From: a virus
DNA length: 21,668 bases
Strand: one strand, 5' to 3'
IMG/VR virus record: IMGVR_UViG_3300009418_002269
Coordinates: 1-21,668 of that record
The first letter of the stretch is position 1. Each line of letters starts with the position of its first letter. The notes below the pieces were generated by a model that was not told where the DNA came from, did not search any database, and saw nothing but the letters and a program-made list of their open reading frames with translations. Positions 13,429-20,919 of this stretch are shown here, in pieces. The translations under genes were made by a program, and so were the position numbers.

Positions 13429-15357
13429 ATGAAGAAAGTTTATCTTTTTGAAATTAATGATGTGATTGCAAACCAGATGAAGCTTCCGTACAGCACGGGA
13501 CTCATTTGGTCGCATTGTCTTCTTAATGATGAGATTACACAAAATTATGTTCTGGATAATTGGTTTTATTACAGACAAGATATTGATCCCATCTTAGAGA
13601 AAATTAAAGATCCTTCAGTTATAGGATTTAATTGCTTTGTTTGGAATTGGGAGTATAACAATGTCGTTGCTAAGAAAATTAAGGAAAAGTATCCTGAGTG
13701 CTTAATTGTTTTTGGGGGTTGGCAACAGCCCACCGCTGATAGAAGCCAGGGCTTTTTTAAGAAGCATCCGTATGTGGATATCTTAGTTCATGGTGAAGGG
13801 GAGATGGCATTTGAAGATATTTTAATTGAAAATTTTAAATCTGATCCTGATTGGAAAACAATTACTGGATGCTCCGTTAGGGAGGAAAACCTAGAAACTT
13901 ATGTAACTCAACCGAGGCCGAGAATTGAAAGCATTGATGATATGCCTTCCCCGTACCTCGACGGATTATTTGATGAGCTTATTGAAGACTGCCCTTATAT
14001 TTTGGAGACAACGATTGAGACATCGAGAGGTTGTCCGTTCCAATGCACATTCTGTGAAATCGGTACAACTTATTATAACAGGGTGAAGAAGCAATCGAAT
14101 GAGAAGGTATTTAAAGAGATTGATTGGATTGCAAGGAATAGAGTTGAGTTCGTATATAACGCAGACTCTAATTTCGGTCTTTTCCCAGAGCATCTTGATA
14201 TAACTAAGTATTTTGTAAACAAGAAAAAGACTACAGGTTATCCTGTAGGTCACAGGTGCGACTGGGCTAAAGGTCGTGCTGATAAAGTTGTTGAACTTGC
14301 ACAGCTTTTTGTTGGAGCTAATATGGATAAAGGAATTACGATTGCTTTGCAGTCTATGAATCCTGATGTTCTTAAAGCAATTAAAAGGAAGAATGTTGAT
14401 AACGGAAAGATTAAAGATTTCCTAGGAATGTATAATGAACAGGAGTTACCTAGTTATATGGAATTGATTCTGGGCCTCCCAGAAGAAACCTACGATTCTT
14501 TTATTGATGGTGTTTGTGAGGTTATGGAGTTGGGACAACATAATTATATTGGGATTTATCCTCTAACTGCACTTCCAAATACTCCTTTTGGTGAACCAGA
14601 GTATATCAAAAAATATGGTTTAAAGATTATTAATTCGTATACTGCATTTAATCATTACGATATTACAGAGGAGAATGAGTTTGAGAGAGAAGATGTTGTT
14701 GTAGAAAGTAATACTATGACCTTTGAGGAATATAAAGAAGCAACTCTGTTTAGGTGGGTGATTCTGTTTGCTCACTATTTAGGGACCATGCAATATATTG
14801 CTAGATTTACTAGAAAAGTGAAAGATATTCCTTATAAAGAGTTTTATAGAAGGCTTTTGAACTTTATTGAGCGAGAGGAAGGCTCATTTCTCAATGAGGA
14901 GCTTAAAATCACAAGAAAAAACATAGATGGTGTTCTTGCTGTTGAGCAGCCCTGGGGTAGAATTATTCCTGAAGTTAAAGAAAATTTTGCTTGGGATTTT
15001 GAGGAAGCTACTGTCATAAAAATTGTAAAAAATCAGAAGCAGTTTTATGAAGAAGTTCGACGGTTCTTAGTTGAAGATATAGGTTATAATGAGGATAGTG
15101 TTCTAGAAGATCTTCTTTCTTATCAAATTGATGCAATCATTGATCCTTCTGTCCAATACCCAACGGATAAGTCTTATTCTCATAATATTCATCAAGTAAT
15201 TCACAAGGATAAGTCCCTAAACAAGAAAGAAAATCACCTTTCCTTTGCTGCAAAAAATTACGATGGAGATTATTATGAGTGGGGTAAAGAAGTTTTGTGG
15301 TGGGGACGAAGAGTGGGAGCGTGTAAAACTACAGTTGAAGAGATGCAAGCGGTATGA
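13429..15357 (+). CDS. Radical SAM enzyme with N-terminal cobalamin-binding-type domain
   Basis: Residues 1-170 look like a B12-binding Rossmann domain (VIGFNCFVWNWEYNN, LIVFGGWQQP, VDILVHGEGEMAFEDIL), but I do not see the DxHxxG motif used for base-off cobalamin. The radical SAM core starts at ETSRGCPFQCTFCEIG with the [4Fe-4S] cysteines 202, 206 and 209 (C-x3-C-x2-C), followed by TIALQSMNPDVLKAIKRKN and ELILGLPEETYDSF, typical of the barrel. About 230 further residues form an unrecognised helical region. At 642 residues it is the longest protein here. This class includes methylases, ring-contracting enzymes and other radical chemistries, so no reaction is assigned. The gene follows the carbamoyltransferase by 10 bases and joins fcl by ATGA. 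Confidence 0.85.
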   Translation: MKKVYLFEINDVIANQMKLPYSTGLIWSHCLLNDEITQNYVLDNWFYYRQDIDPILEKIKDPSVIGFNCFVWNWEYNNVVAKKIKEKYPECLIVFGGWQQPTADRSQGFFKKHPYVDILVHGEGEMAFEDILIENFKSDPDWKTITGCSVREENLETYVTQPRPRIESIDDMPSPYLDGLFDELIEDCPYILETTIETSRGCPFQCTFCEIGTTYYNRVKKQSNEKVFKEIDWIARNRVEFVYNADSNFGLFPEHLDITKYFVNKKKTTGYPVGHRCDWAKGRADKVVELAQLFVGANMDKGITIALQSMNPDVLKAIKRKNVDNGKIKDFLGMYNEQELPSYMELILGLPEETYDSFIDGVCEVMELGQHNYIGIYPLTALPNTPFGEPEYIKKYGLKIINSYTAFNHYDITEENEFEREDVVVESNTMTFEEYKEATLFRWVILFAHYLGTMQYIARFTRKVKDIPYKEFYRRLLNFIEREEGSFLNEELKITRKNIDGVLAVEQPWGRIIPEVKENFAWDFEEATVIKIVKNQKQFYEEVRRFLVEDIGYNEDSVLEDLLSYQIDAIIDPSVQYPTDKSYSHNIHQVIHKDKSLNKKENHLSFAAKNYDGDYYEWGKEVLWWGRRVGACKTTVEEMQAV

Positions 15358-16265
15358 ATAAAAAAACTTTGTTGACAGGGGCTGGGGGTCTTGTGGGTTT
15401 ACAAGTTGATGCTGATTTCAGGATCGAAGGCAAAGATCAGCTTGATTTGCGAGATTGGGACGCTACTCTTAATTACTTTGAAGAAAAGAAACCTACCCAT
15501 GTTATTCATTGTGCTGCGAAAGTAGGTGGGGTTCTTGCCAATATGAGTCATATGGGTGAGTTCTTCTATGAAAGCATGGCTATGAACTTGAATGTTCTTG
15601 AAGCTTCCAGAAGAACGGGTGCTAAAAAAGTTGTATCTTTTTTGTCAACTTGTATTTATCCTGACCAAGCTAAGTACCCGTTAGTTGAAACCGATTTGCA
15701 TAGCGGTGAGCCTCATGAATCAAACTTTGCGTATGCATATGCGAAGAGAATGTTAGAAGTTCAAAGTAGAGCTTATAGAAAGCAGTATGGAGTTAACTAT
15801 ATTTGTGTCGTTCCTACAAATATTTACGGACCAAATGATAATTTTAGTTTAGAAGGAGGTCATGTTGTTCCAGCCCTAATTCATAAGTGCTATCTGGCTA
15901 AGAAGAATAATACTCCGCTTACCGTCTGGGGAAGTGGAAATCCACTTAGAGAGTTTGTTTACTCCGAGGATATGGGCAGGTTAATTAATTGGGCTGCTGA
16001 TGAATATGAAGAAGATACTCCTATTATTCTCTCCAATAGTGAAGAGATTAGCATTAAAGAACTAGTCCTTACCGTTGTAGATGCGTATGATTTTAAGGGA
16101 GATATTATCTTTGACGCAACAAAGCCTGAAGGACAACATAGGAAGCCTACCGATAACTCTAAATTGAGATCATATTTACCAGACTTTGAATTCACTTCCA
16201 TCCGAGAAGGAATTATAAAAACTGTAGATTGGTTTGTAAAAAACTATGAAGGTTGTAGAAAATGA
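15354..16265 (+). CDS. fcl: GDP-L-fucose synthase (GDP-4-keto-6-deoxymannose epimerase-reductase)
   Basis: Extended SDR enzyme that epimerises C3 and C5 and reduces C4 to give GDP-L-fucose. LLTGAGGLVG (residues 6-15) is the NADPH-binding glycine motif. FLSTCIYP gives the catalytic Ser98 and Cys100, YAYAK the Tyr127/Lys131 pair, and VVPTNIYGPNDNF and GGHVVPALI bring His170, which aligns with E. coli Fcl His179. Cys and His are the epimerase acid-base pair, so both activities look retained. Length 303 is near the usual 310-320. ColC, which makes GDP-colitose, is a close homologue; the ColD-like gene at 7121 makes that a real alternative. ATGA overlaps join it to its neighbours. Confidence 0.85.
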   Translation: MNKKTLLTGAGGLVGLQVDADFRIEGKDQLDLRDWDATLNYFEEKKPTHVIHCAAKVGGVLANMSHMGEFFYESMAMNLNVLEASRRTGAKKVVSFLSTCIYPDQAKYPLVETDLHSGEPHESNFAYAYAKRMLEVQSRAYRKQYGVNYICVVPTNIYGPNDNFSLEGGHVVPALIHKCYLAKKNNTPLTVWGSGNPLREFVYSEDMGRLINWAADEYEEDTPIILSNSEEISIKELVLTVVDAYDFKGDIIFDATKPEGQHRKPTDNSKLRSYLPDFEFTSIREGIIKTVDWFVKNYEGCRK

Positions 16266-17254
16266 AAAAAGCATTTATTACAGGAATTAGTGGGCAAGAT
16301 GGTTCATATTTAGCAGAGCTACTTTTAGAGAAGGGTTATGAAGTTTGGGGTTTTTTTAGAAGACATTCTGTTCCTGAGAATCAAACCAGTCGCTTAGATT
16401 CTTTGGGGATTATGAATAACCCTAATTTTAATTCTGAGAGTTATGGGGACATGACTGACCTTCCATCACTACTTAGAGTGTTAGATAAATGTAAGCCTGA
16501 CGAGATATATAATCTTGCTGCTCAGTCTCATGTAAAGATTAGTTTTGATCAACCTGCATTTACTACAATGGCAGACGCGAATGGTGTTCTAAATCTTTTA
16601 GAGGCTGCTAAGGTTTGTTGCCCTGAAGCTAGAATTTATCAGGCTGGCTCTTCAGAAATGTTTGGAAATGAATGTGATGAGGACGGATACAGACGAGAGA
16701 CTACACTTATGCGTCCAGTTAGTCCTTATGGGTGTGCGAAAGTTTATGGTTACAACATAGCAAGAGTTTATAGGTCTTCTTACGGTATGTTTATTTCTAA
16801 CGGTATCTTGTTTAATCATGAATCACCTCGTAGGGGGTTAAATTTTGTTACAAATAAAGTTATTGATGGGGCTGTAAAAATATTTAAAGGAAAACAAGAG
16901 ACTCTTCCTTTAGGAAATTTAAATGCTACAAGAGATTGGGGTCATGCTAAAGATTATGTTAGAGCTATGTGGCTTATATTACAGCATGATGAGCCAGAAG
17001 ACTTTGTATGTGCCACAGGAGAATCTCGTTCAGTTAAAGATCTTTGTGTTAAAGTATTTTCTGAATTAGAGATGGATTACAGAGATTATGTTACTATTGA
17101 TCCTAGGTATTTTAGACCTACAGAACTCGATAATCTTAGGGGAGACTCTACAAAGCTTAGAGAAACTCTAGGCTGGTCCCCTACTTATACTTTTATGAGT
17201 ATGATTGAAGAAATGGTCAAAAGTCGGTTAAGAATTCAGGAAAGTCTTCTATAA
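16262..17254 (+). CDS. gmd: GDP-mannose 4,6-dehydratase
   Basis: Converts GDP-D-mannose to GDP-4-keto-6-deoxy-D-mannose, the first committed step to GDP-fucose, colitose and perosamine. The family motifs are strong: ITGISGQDGSYLAE (TGxxGxxG at 7-14), GFFRRHS, YNLAAQSHVKISF, AGSSEMFG around 128-135 with the catalytic Ser and Glu, PYGCAK with Tyr156 and Lys160, and LFNHESPRRG (183-192) in the nucleotide-binding region. The length of 330 is slightly short but typical of bacterial Gmd. It overlaps fcl by ATGA, the usual gene partnership for GDP-fucose, and ends the carbohydrate island. Confidence 0.94.
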   Translation: MKKAFITGISGQDGSYLAELLLEKGYEVWGFFRRHSVPENQTSRLDSLGIMNNPNFNSESYGDMTDLPSLLRVLDKCKPDEIYNLAAQSHVKISFDQPAFTTMADANGVLNLLEAAKVCCPEARIYQAGSSEMFGNECDEDGYRRETTLMRPVSPYGCAKVYGYNIARVYRSSYGMFISNGILFNHESPRRGLNFVTNKVIDGAVKIFKGKQETLPLGNLNATRDWGHAKDYVRAMWLILQHDEPEDFVCATGESRSVKDLCVKVFSELEMDYRDYVTIDPRYFRPTELDNLRGDSTKLRETLGWSPTYTFMSMIEEMVKSRLRIQESLL

Positions 17255-17255
17255 T
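17228..17255 (+). promoter_or_regulatory. Possible sigma70-like promoter after gmd
   Basis: TATAAT at 17250-17255 overlaps the gmd stop codon; TTAAGA at 17228-17233 matches the -35 consensus at 4 of 6 positions with a 16-base spacer. It lies just before the small membrane protein at 17264 and could drive the dUTPase, glutamine synthetase and uvsX genes separately from the island. Confidence 0.3.
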
Positions 17256-17263
17256 GGTGTGAT

Positions 17264-17446
17264 ATGATAACTACGCTATTTTTGATATATATGTTCACGA
17301 TGCACAAGCTTGGCTACGGGATCGGATGGTACGATGTTGTTGCTCTTATAGTGCTTAGTTTTGTGAACTTCAGCGCATTCTGTATAAAATTAAATGATGG
17401 TCCAAGTAAAGATAAGAAAAATAAATTCCTCGGCAAAATTACCTGA
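17264..17446 (+). CDS. Small predicted membrane protein
   Basis: A 60-residue protein with two hydrophobic stretches, about residues 2-12 and 22-41 (GWYDVVALIVLSFVNFSAFC), and a basic C-terminal tail (SKDKKNKFLGK). I do not recognise a family. Its last 53 bases are shared with the start of the dUTPase in another frame. There is no convincing ribosome-binding site, so it may be a genuine small membrane protein or a chance frame in an AT-rich stretch; its position straight after gmd, in a genome without other gaps, favours a real gene. Confidence 0.4.
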   Translation: MITTLFLIYMFTMHKLGYGIGWYDVVALIVLSFVNFSAFCIKLNDGPSKDKKNKFLGKIT

Positions 17447-17831
17447 GAAGAAAAGTCAAGGTGCTGCGGCTTGGGACTTGTATTCTACGGAAGAGGTATA
17501 CATTCCTCCGCAAGAAACCGCCACCGTTGGTACAGGAATCTCTTTAGAAATCCCACAAGGATGGAAGGGGGAGATTTATTCTAGAAGCGGCATGGCTGCT
17601 GATGGAGTTTTTGTTTCCAACCAGCCTGGAAAGATTGATTCTGATTATAGGGGTGAGATTAAAGTAATTCTTTTTAATTCAAATAAAGAACGAGGAGTTG
17701 CTTGTATTAAGGTAGGCTCTAGAATCGCCCAGATTGAAATTAATCCTGTTCAAGAAGTAGAATGGGAAGAGGTCGAAGAGTTAGAGCAAACTGAAAGAGC
17801 CGAAGAAGGTCTTGGCTCTACAGGAGTTTAA
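17394..17831 (+). CDS. dut: dUTP diphosphatase (trimeric dUTPase)
   Basis: Hydrolyses dUTP to dUMP and diphosphate, keeping uracil out of phage DNA and feeding dTMP synthesis. All five dUTPase motifs can be followed: AAAWDLYS (motif I, Asp28), EIYSRSGMA (II, 60-68), PGKIDSDYRGEIK (III, 78-90, with the catalytic Asp82), SRIAQIEI (IV) and EEGLGSTG (V, 137-144), the flexible C-terminal arm, although it lacks the usual Arg/Phe pattern. Length 145 is typical. ATG occurs twice in a row (17394, 17397). The gene overlaps the preceding small protein by 53 bases and is 3 bases from the glutamine synthetase. Confidence 0.9.
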   Translation: MMVQVKIRKINSSAKLPEKKSQGAAAWDLYSTEEVYIPPQETATVGTGISLEIPQGWKGEIYSRSGMAADGVFVSNQPGKIDSDYRGEIKVILFNSNKERGVACIKVGSRIAQIEINPVQEVEWEEVEELEQTERAEEGLGSTGV

Positions 17832-17834
17832 TTA

Positions 17835-18830
17835 ATGAATTTAGAGTATATTTGGATTGATGGTAGAGAGGGTACTCCTCAACTAAGGAGTAAAACAAAG
17901 GTTGTGTATTCAGAAGAATCTATTCCTGACTGGGGTTTCGATGGAGGCTCTACTTATCAAGGAACTCTTCAAGACTCTGATAGAATTTTAAAATCCGTGA
18001 GAGTTTATGCTGATCCATTTGGAGCGCATACTGATAAGCTTGTTCTTTGTGAGGTTTATTATCCTGATGGAACTCCGCACGAAAGTAATACTAGACATAG
18101 CCTGTCTAAAAAAGATGTAAAAGAGTTGGATCCTTGGTTCGGATTTGAACAAGAGTATACTTTAATTAACCCTGACACAAGAAAACCAATAGGGTTTAAA
18201 GATAAAGATCCTAATACTCTTATGCAGGGAGATTTTTATTGTAGCATTGGAACCTCAAAAGCAATTGGTAGGGAGATAGCAGAAGCACACCTAGGGTATT
18301 GTAGGCTTGCTGGAGTCGCTTTGGATGGTATGAATGCAGAGGTTATGCCTGGACAATGGGAATACCAGACTTCTCCTGAAGGCTATCTGAAAGCCCCTGA
18401 CGATGCTTGGATGGCAAGGTATATCCTAGAGCGATTATCTGAAAGGTATGGTGTTGATATATCTTTTAATCCAAAACCGCATGAGGCTTTCAATGGGGCT
18501 GGAATGCATACTAACTTTTCTACAGTAAAGACTAGAGAAGATTATAGTTATTGTATAGAAGTAATTGAGAGTCTGAAAGAGAATCATTCCGAAGCTATTA
18601 AAATTTACGGTGATGGGATTGAACGAAGGCTAACGGGAGAATGTGAAACTAGTCCCTTTACTGAGTTTTCTTTTGGGGTTGCCGATAGAGGTGCTTCCGT
18701 TAGGGTTCCTGCTCATGTGTATGCTGCGGGAAAAGGATATATTGAGGATCGTCGTCCTTGTGCTAATGCTGATCCTTACAAAGTTTGTTCACATATTCTT
18801 GAGTGTGTTGCTACTCCTGTTCTATCATAA
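17835..18830 (+). CDS. glnII: Glutamine synthetase, type II (eukaryote-like)
   Basis: Joins ammonia to glutamate using ATP. The sequence follows the GSII pattern, not the long bacterial GSI: YIWIDG, WGFDGGSTYQ (33-42), SVRVYADPF, LVLCEVYYPDGTPHESNTR (GSI lacks this block), PWFGFEQEYTL with metal ligands Glu105 and Glu107, GMNAEVMPGQWEYQ with Glu169, FNGAGMHTNFST (219-230) with His225, ERRLTGECET, and KGYIEDRRPCANADPY with Glu305. All main metal and substrate residues appear intact. The length of 331 matches the GSII minimum and is shorter than the ~450-residue GSI. It lies between dUTPase and recombinase genes, with gaps of 3 bases on both sides, so it is part of the core phage operon rather than a cellular fragment. 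Confidence 0.92.
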   Translation: MNLEYIWIDGREGTPQLRSKTKVVYSEESIPDWGFDGGSTYQGTLQDSDRILKSVRVYADPFGAHTDKLVLCEVYYPDGTPHESNTRHSLSKKDVKELDPWFGFEQEYTLINPDTRKPIGFKDKDPNTLMQGDFYCSIGTSKAIGREIAEAHLGYCRLAGVALDGMNAEVMPGQWEYQTSPEGYLKAPDDAWMARYILERLSERYGVDISFNPKPHEAFNGAGMHTNFSTVKTREDYSYCIEVIESLKENHSEAIKIYGDGIERRLTGECETSPFTEFSFGVADRGASVRVPAHVYAAGKGYIEDRRPCANADPYKVCSHILECVATPVLS

Positions 18831-18833
18831 AGT

Positions 18834-19841
18834 ATGAAAACAGAAATACTGAGTAGGCTTAGAAACGCTGGCCTTTTATCCGATCAAGAGTTAGATCTTG
18901 GTCAAGTCCCTACTGGAAGTTATGCCCTTAATAAGATAATTTCTGGAGATTATTTTGGTGGGATTCCTATTGGAATGATTAGCCAATTCATTGGAGAATC
19001 AAGTACCGCTAAGACGGTTTTCGTTACGCACATCCTAAAGGAAGCGCAAGAGAAGGGTTACTATACCGTTTTAGTAGATAGTGAGAATGCTTTTAATTCT
19101 AAATTTGCTACTAGCCTTGGGCTGGATCCTACTAATCTGATTTATGCTTCCCCAGAGACACTAGAGGATTGCTTCCAGATTATTGAGGATACTATCCTTT
19201 CTATACGAGAAGTTGATTCTGACACTCCCATTGTTGTAGGTTATGATTCTATTGCTGTAAGCCCTTCAAAGTCTGAGTATGAGGCTGAGAGTTATGATGG
19301 AAACAATATGCAGGGAGCAGTTCGGGCTAAGGCTACTGGTGCTTGTTTAAGAAAGATTAATCCTCTTCTCAGGAAACATAAAGCAGCCTTGATTATCGTT
19401 AATCAGATTAGGAATAAGATTGGGGTTATGTTTGGTAATCCTGAAACCGCAGCAGGAGGTGGGAAGGCTTTAGAATATTATTTAGGAGTGAACCTAAAAT
19501 GCCGTTCCAACAAGACTAGTGATCTTATCAAGGACGAGAACAAAGAGACGATAGGCATTTGCGGGACAATAAAAAATACAAAGAATAAGATCTCTAGACC
19601 CTATAGGTCTTGTGATTTTGAGTTGCTGTATGATCAAGGGTTAACGGAGGCTTACGGTCTTGTTGAGATGCTGGTAAAGGATGATTTAGTGATTCAGAAC
19701 GCTGCTTGGTACACAATTAAGGGAACTGAGACTAAGTTTCAGAAGAAAACCTTCATAAGTTCTTTGTACAACGATACTTCGGACGATTGGCAAATCCTAA
19801 GAAATTTGTTAAAAATCACTTGTAACAAATCACCGAATTGA
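18834..19841 (+). CDS. uvsX: RecA/UvsX-family recombinase
   Basis: ATP-dependent strand-exchange protein. Walker A is GESSTAKT at 54-61, Walker B IVVGYDS with Asp138, and IIVNQIRNKIGVMFGNPE (188-205) followed by TAAGGGKALEYY corresponds to the RecA L1/L2 ssDNA-binding region. The end of the protein (EAYGLVEMLVKDDLV, NAAWYTI) resembles the RecA/UvsX C-terminal part of the core. The N-terminal segment is short and there is no large acidic RecA tail. Length 335 fits. Expected partners in the window are the gp32-like SSB at 2641 and the UvsY-like candidate at 2157. The symbol is used by analogy; bacterial RecA relatedness is also visible. Confidence 0.87.
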   Translation: MKTEILSRLRNAGLLSDQELDLGQVPTGSYALNKIISGDYFGGIPIGMISQFIGESSTAKTVFVTHILKEAQEKGYYTVLVDSENAFNSKFATSLGLDPTNLIYASPETLEDCFQIIEDTILSIREVDSDTPIVVGYDSIAVSPSKSEYEAESYDGNNMQGAVRAKATGACLRKINPLLRKHKAALIIVNQIRNKIGVMFGNPETAAGGGKALEYYLGVNLKCRSNKTSDLIKDENKETIGICGTIKNTKNKISRPYRSCDFELLYDQGLTEAYGLVEMLVKDDLVIQNAAWYTIKGTETKFQKKTFISSLYNDTSDDWQILRNLLKITCNKSPN

Positions 19842-19848
19842 CTATAAT
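19820..19848 (+). promoter_or_regulatory. Likely sigma70-like promoter after uvsX
   Basis: TTGTAA (19820-19825, 4 of 6 matches), a 17-base spacer and a perfect TATAAT (19843-19848) make this the best promoter-like sequence seen. The -35 lies in the end of uvsX. The following ATG at 19857 is only 8 bases beyond the -10 box, so the transcript would be leaderless or nearly so; an AGGA at 19849-19852 would then hardly be transcribed. Confidence 0.45.
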
Positions 19849-19856
19849 AGGACACT

Positions 19857-20126
19857 ATGAGACAGGAAGATATTTTTAAGGATCTGGAAAGGCTTATTGA
19901 TAGAGCTTTCTCCAAGCTTTTTTCTAAGAAAAAAGAGAAAAAGACCGTGAAACCTGAAACTCAACCGAAGGCTGCTCACGAAGAGACGGCCCCAAATTTT
20001 GTGTTTGAAAGTATAGAAGATTACACAACTAAAACAGGAAAGCGTTTTCGTATGTTGAAGGACCAAAAAGAAAGAGGACTTTCACGCGAAGAGGCTTTTA
20101 AAGAAACCTTTGGAGGTTTAAACTAA
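19857..20126 (+). CDS. Small charged protein of unknown function
   Basis: 89 residues; not recognised. The N-terminal third is a predicted amphipathic helix (EDIFKDLERLIDRAFSKLF). The centre is a lysine-rich linker (SKKKEKKTVK, then Pro/Gln/Ala). The last third (YTTKTGKRFRMLKDQKERGL, then SREEAFKETFGG) reads like a short folded charged domain. There are no cysteines, signal or membrane segment. The stop overlaps the next start as TAATG, suggesting coupled translation with the DUF932 protein. A possible promoter lies just upstream. Confidence 0.65.
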   Translation: MRQEDIFKDLERLIDRAFSKLFSKKKEKKTVKPETQPKAAHEETAPNFVFESIEDYTTKTGKRFRMLKDQKERGLSREEAFKETFGGLN

Positions 20127-20911
20127 TGGTTATTAAAAATGAAGAATTGTTGCGTCAATACGCTCCTGCTGCTTTTGCAAAAGAGCCAGAGAATGGGAGA
20201 GTGTCAGATAGGTACTCCTTCCTTCCTACTACTGATATTCTAAATATCCTAGGTGATTGCGGCTGGAGTCCTTGGAAAGCCTCGCAAGTTAACGCTAGGA
20301 AGTGGAGTAAAGGTCATGCGAAGCACATTATTCGTCTTCGTCATGAAGAACTTACTCCTCAAGCTTTTGGGGTTGGAGATTCTTTTCCTGAGATGCTTCT
20401 TATAAACTCTCATAATGGTCTTGGCTGTTATGAGCTTCGTGGGGGTATCTTTAGAATGGTTTGCTCTAATGGAATGGTAATTTCAGAAGCAGAATTTGAT
20501 GCTATTAAAATCCGTCATATCGGTTTTGAAGAGCAGCAGGTGGTTGATGCTTCTAAAGAATTTGTAAACGGTGCTGGTCGATGGGCTGAACAAGTTTTAA
20601 CTTGGCAGAATACCGAACTTGACAAACCTACTCGTCGTAAGTTCTTTACTGATGCTGCTCATGTGCGTTTTGAAGCCCCTGATGATCTAATTATTCGAGA
20701 TATTTCTACTCCTCACAGGACAGAAGACCAAGGAACAGATTTGTGGACTCTCTTTAATGTTGCACAAGAGAATGTAATTAGAGGTGGTTTTGTTAATACT
20801 TCGACTGGTCGCAAGGCTCGTCCCATTAAGAATATTCAAAAAGATATTAATTATAACTCCCAACTTTGGAGTATCGCGGATAAATATAGTAGAGAGGTTT
20901 CCTTAAACTAA
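20126..20911 (+). CDS. DUF932 family phage/plasmid-type protein
   Basis: Matches the DUF932 pattern known from phages, plasmids and mobile elements: VSDRYSFLPTTDILNILGDC near residue 26, then AKHIIRLRHEE, PEMLLINSHNGLGCYEL and GGIFRMVCSNGMVIS (the NSH and CSNGM blocks are the clearest). 261 residues, near the family's usual length. No enzymatic motif is known or seen and no function should be assigned. Followed by a GC-rich hairpin. Confidence 0.8.
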   Translation: MVIKNEELLRQYAPAAFAKEPENGRVSDRYSFLPTTDILNILGDCGWSPWKASQVNARKWSKGHAKHIIRLRHEELTPQAFGVGDSFPEMLLINSHNGLGCYELRGGIFRMVCSNGMVISEAEFDAIKIRHIGFEEQQVVDASKEFVNGAGRWAEQVLTWQNTELDKPTRRKFFTDAAHVRFEAPDDLIIRDISTPHRTEDQGTDLWTLFNVAQENVIRGGFVNTSTGRKARPIKNIQKDINYNSQLWSIADKYSREVSLN

Positions 20912-20919
20912 CCTTAACA

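Noticed and set aside
14231-14248. Inverted repeat CTACAGG/CCTGTAG with a 4-base loop
   Set aside because: Seven-base arms only, within the radical SAM gene, no sign of function.
3910-17254. Island as a DNA-hypermodification system
   Set aside because: No base-modifying enzyme such as a thymidylate-synthase-type hydroxymethylase, J-binding-type oxygenase or base glycosyltransferase is seen; GDP-fucose genes and fucosyltransferases point to glycans. Not excluded, only less likely.
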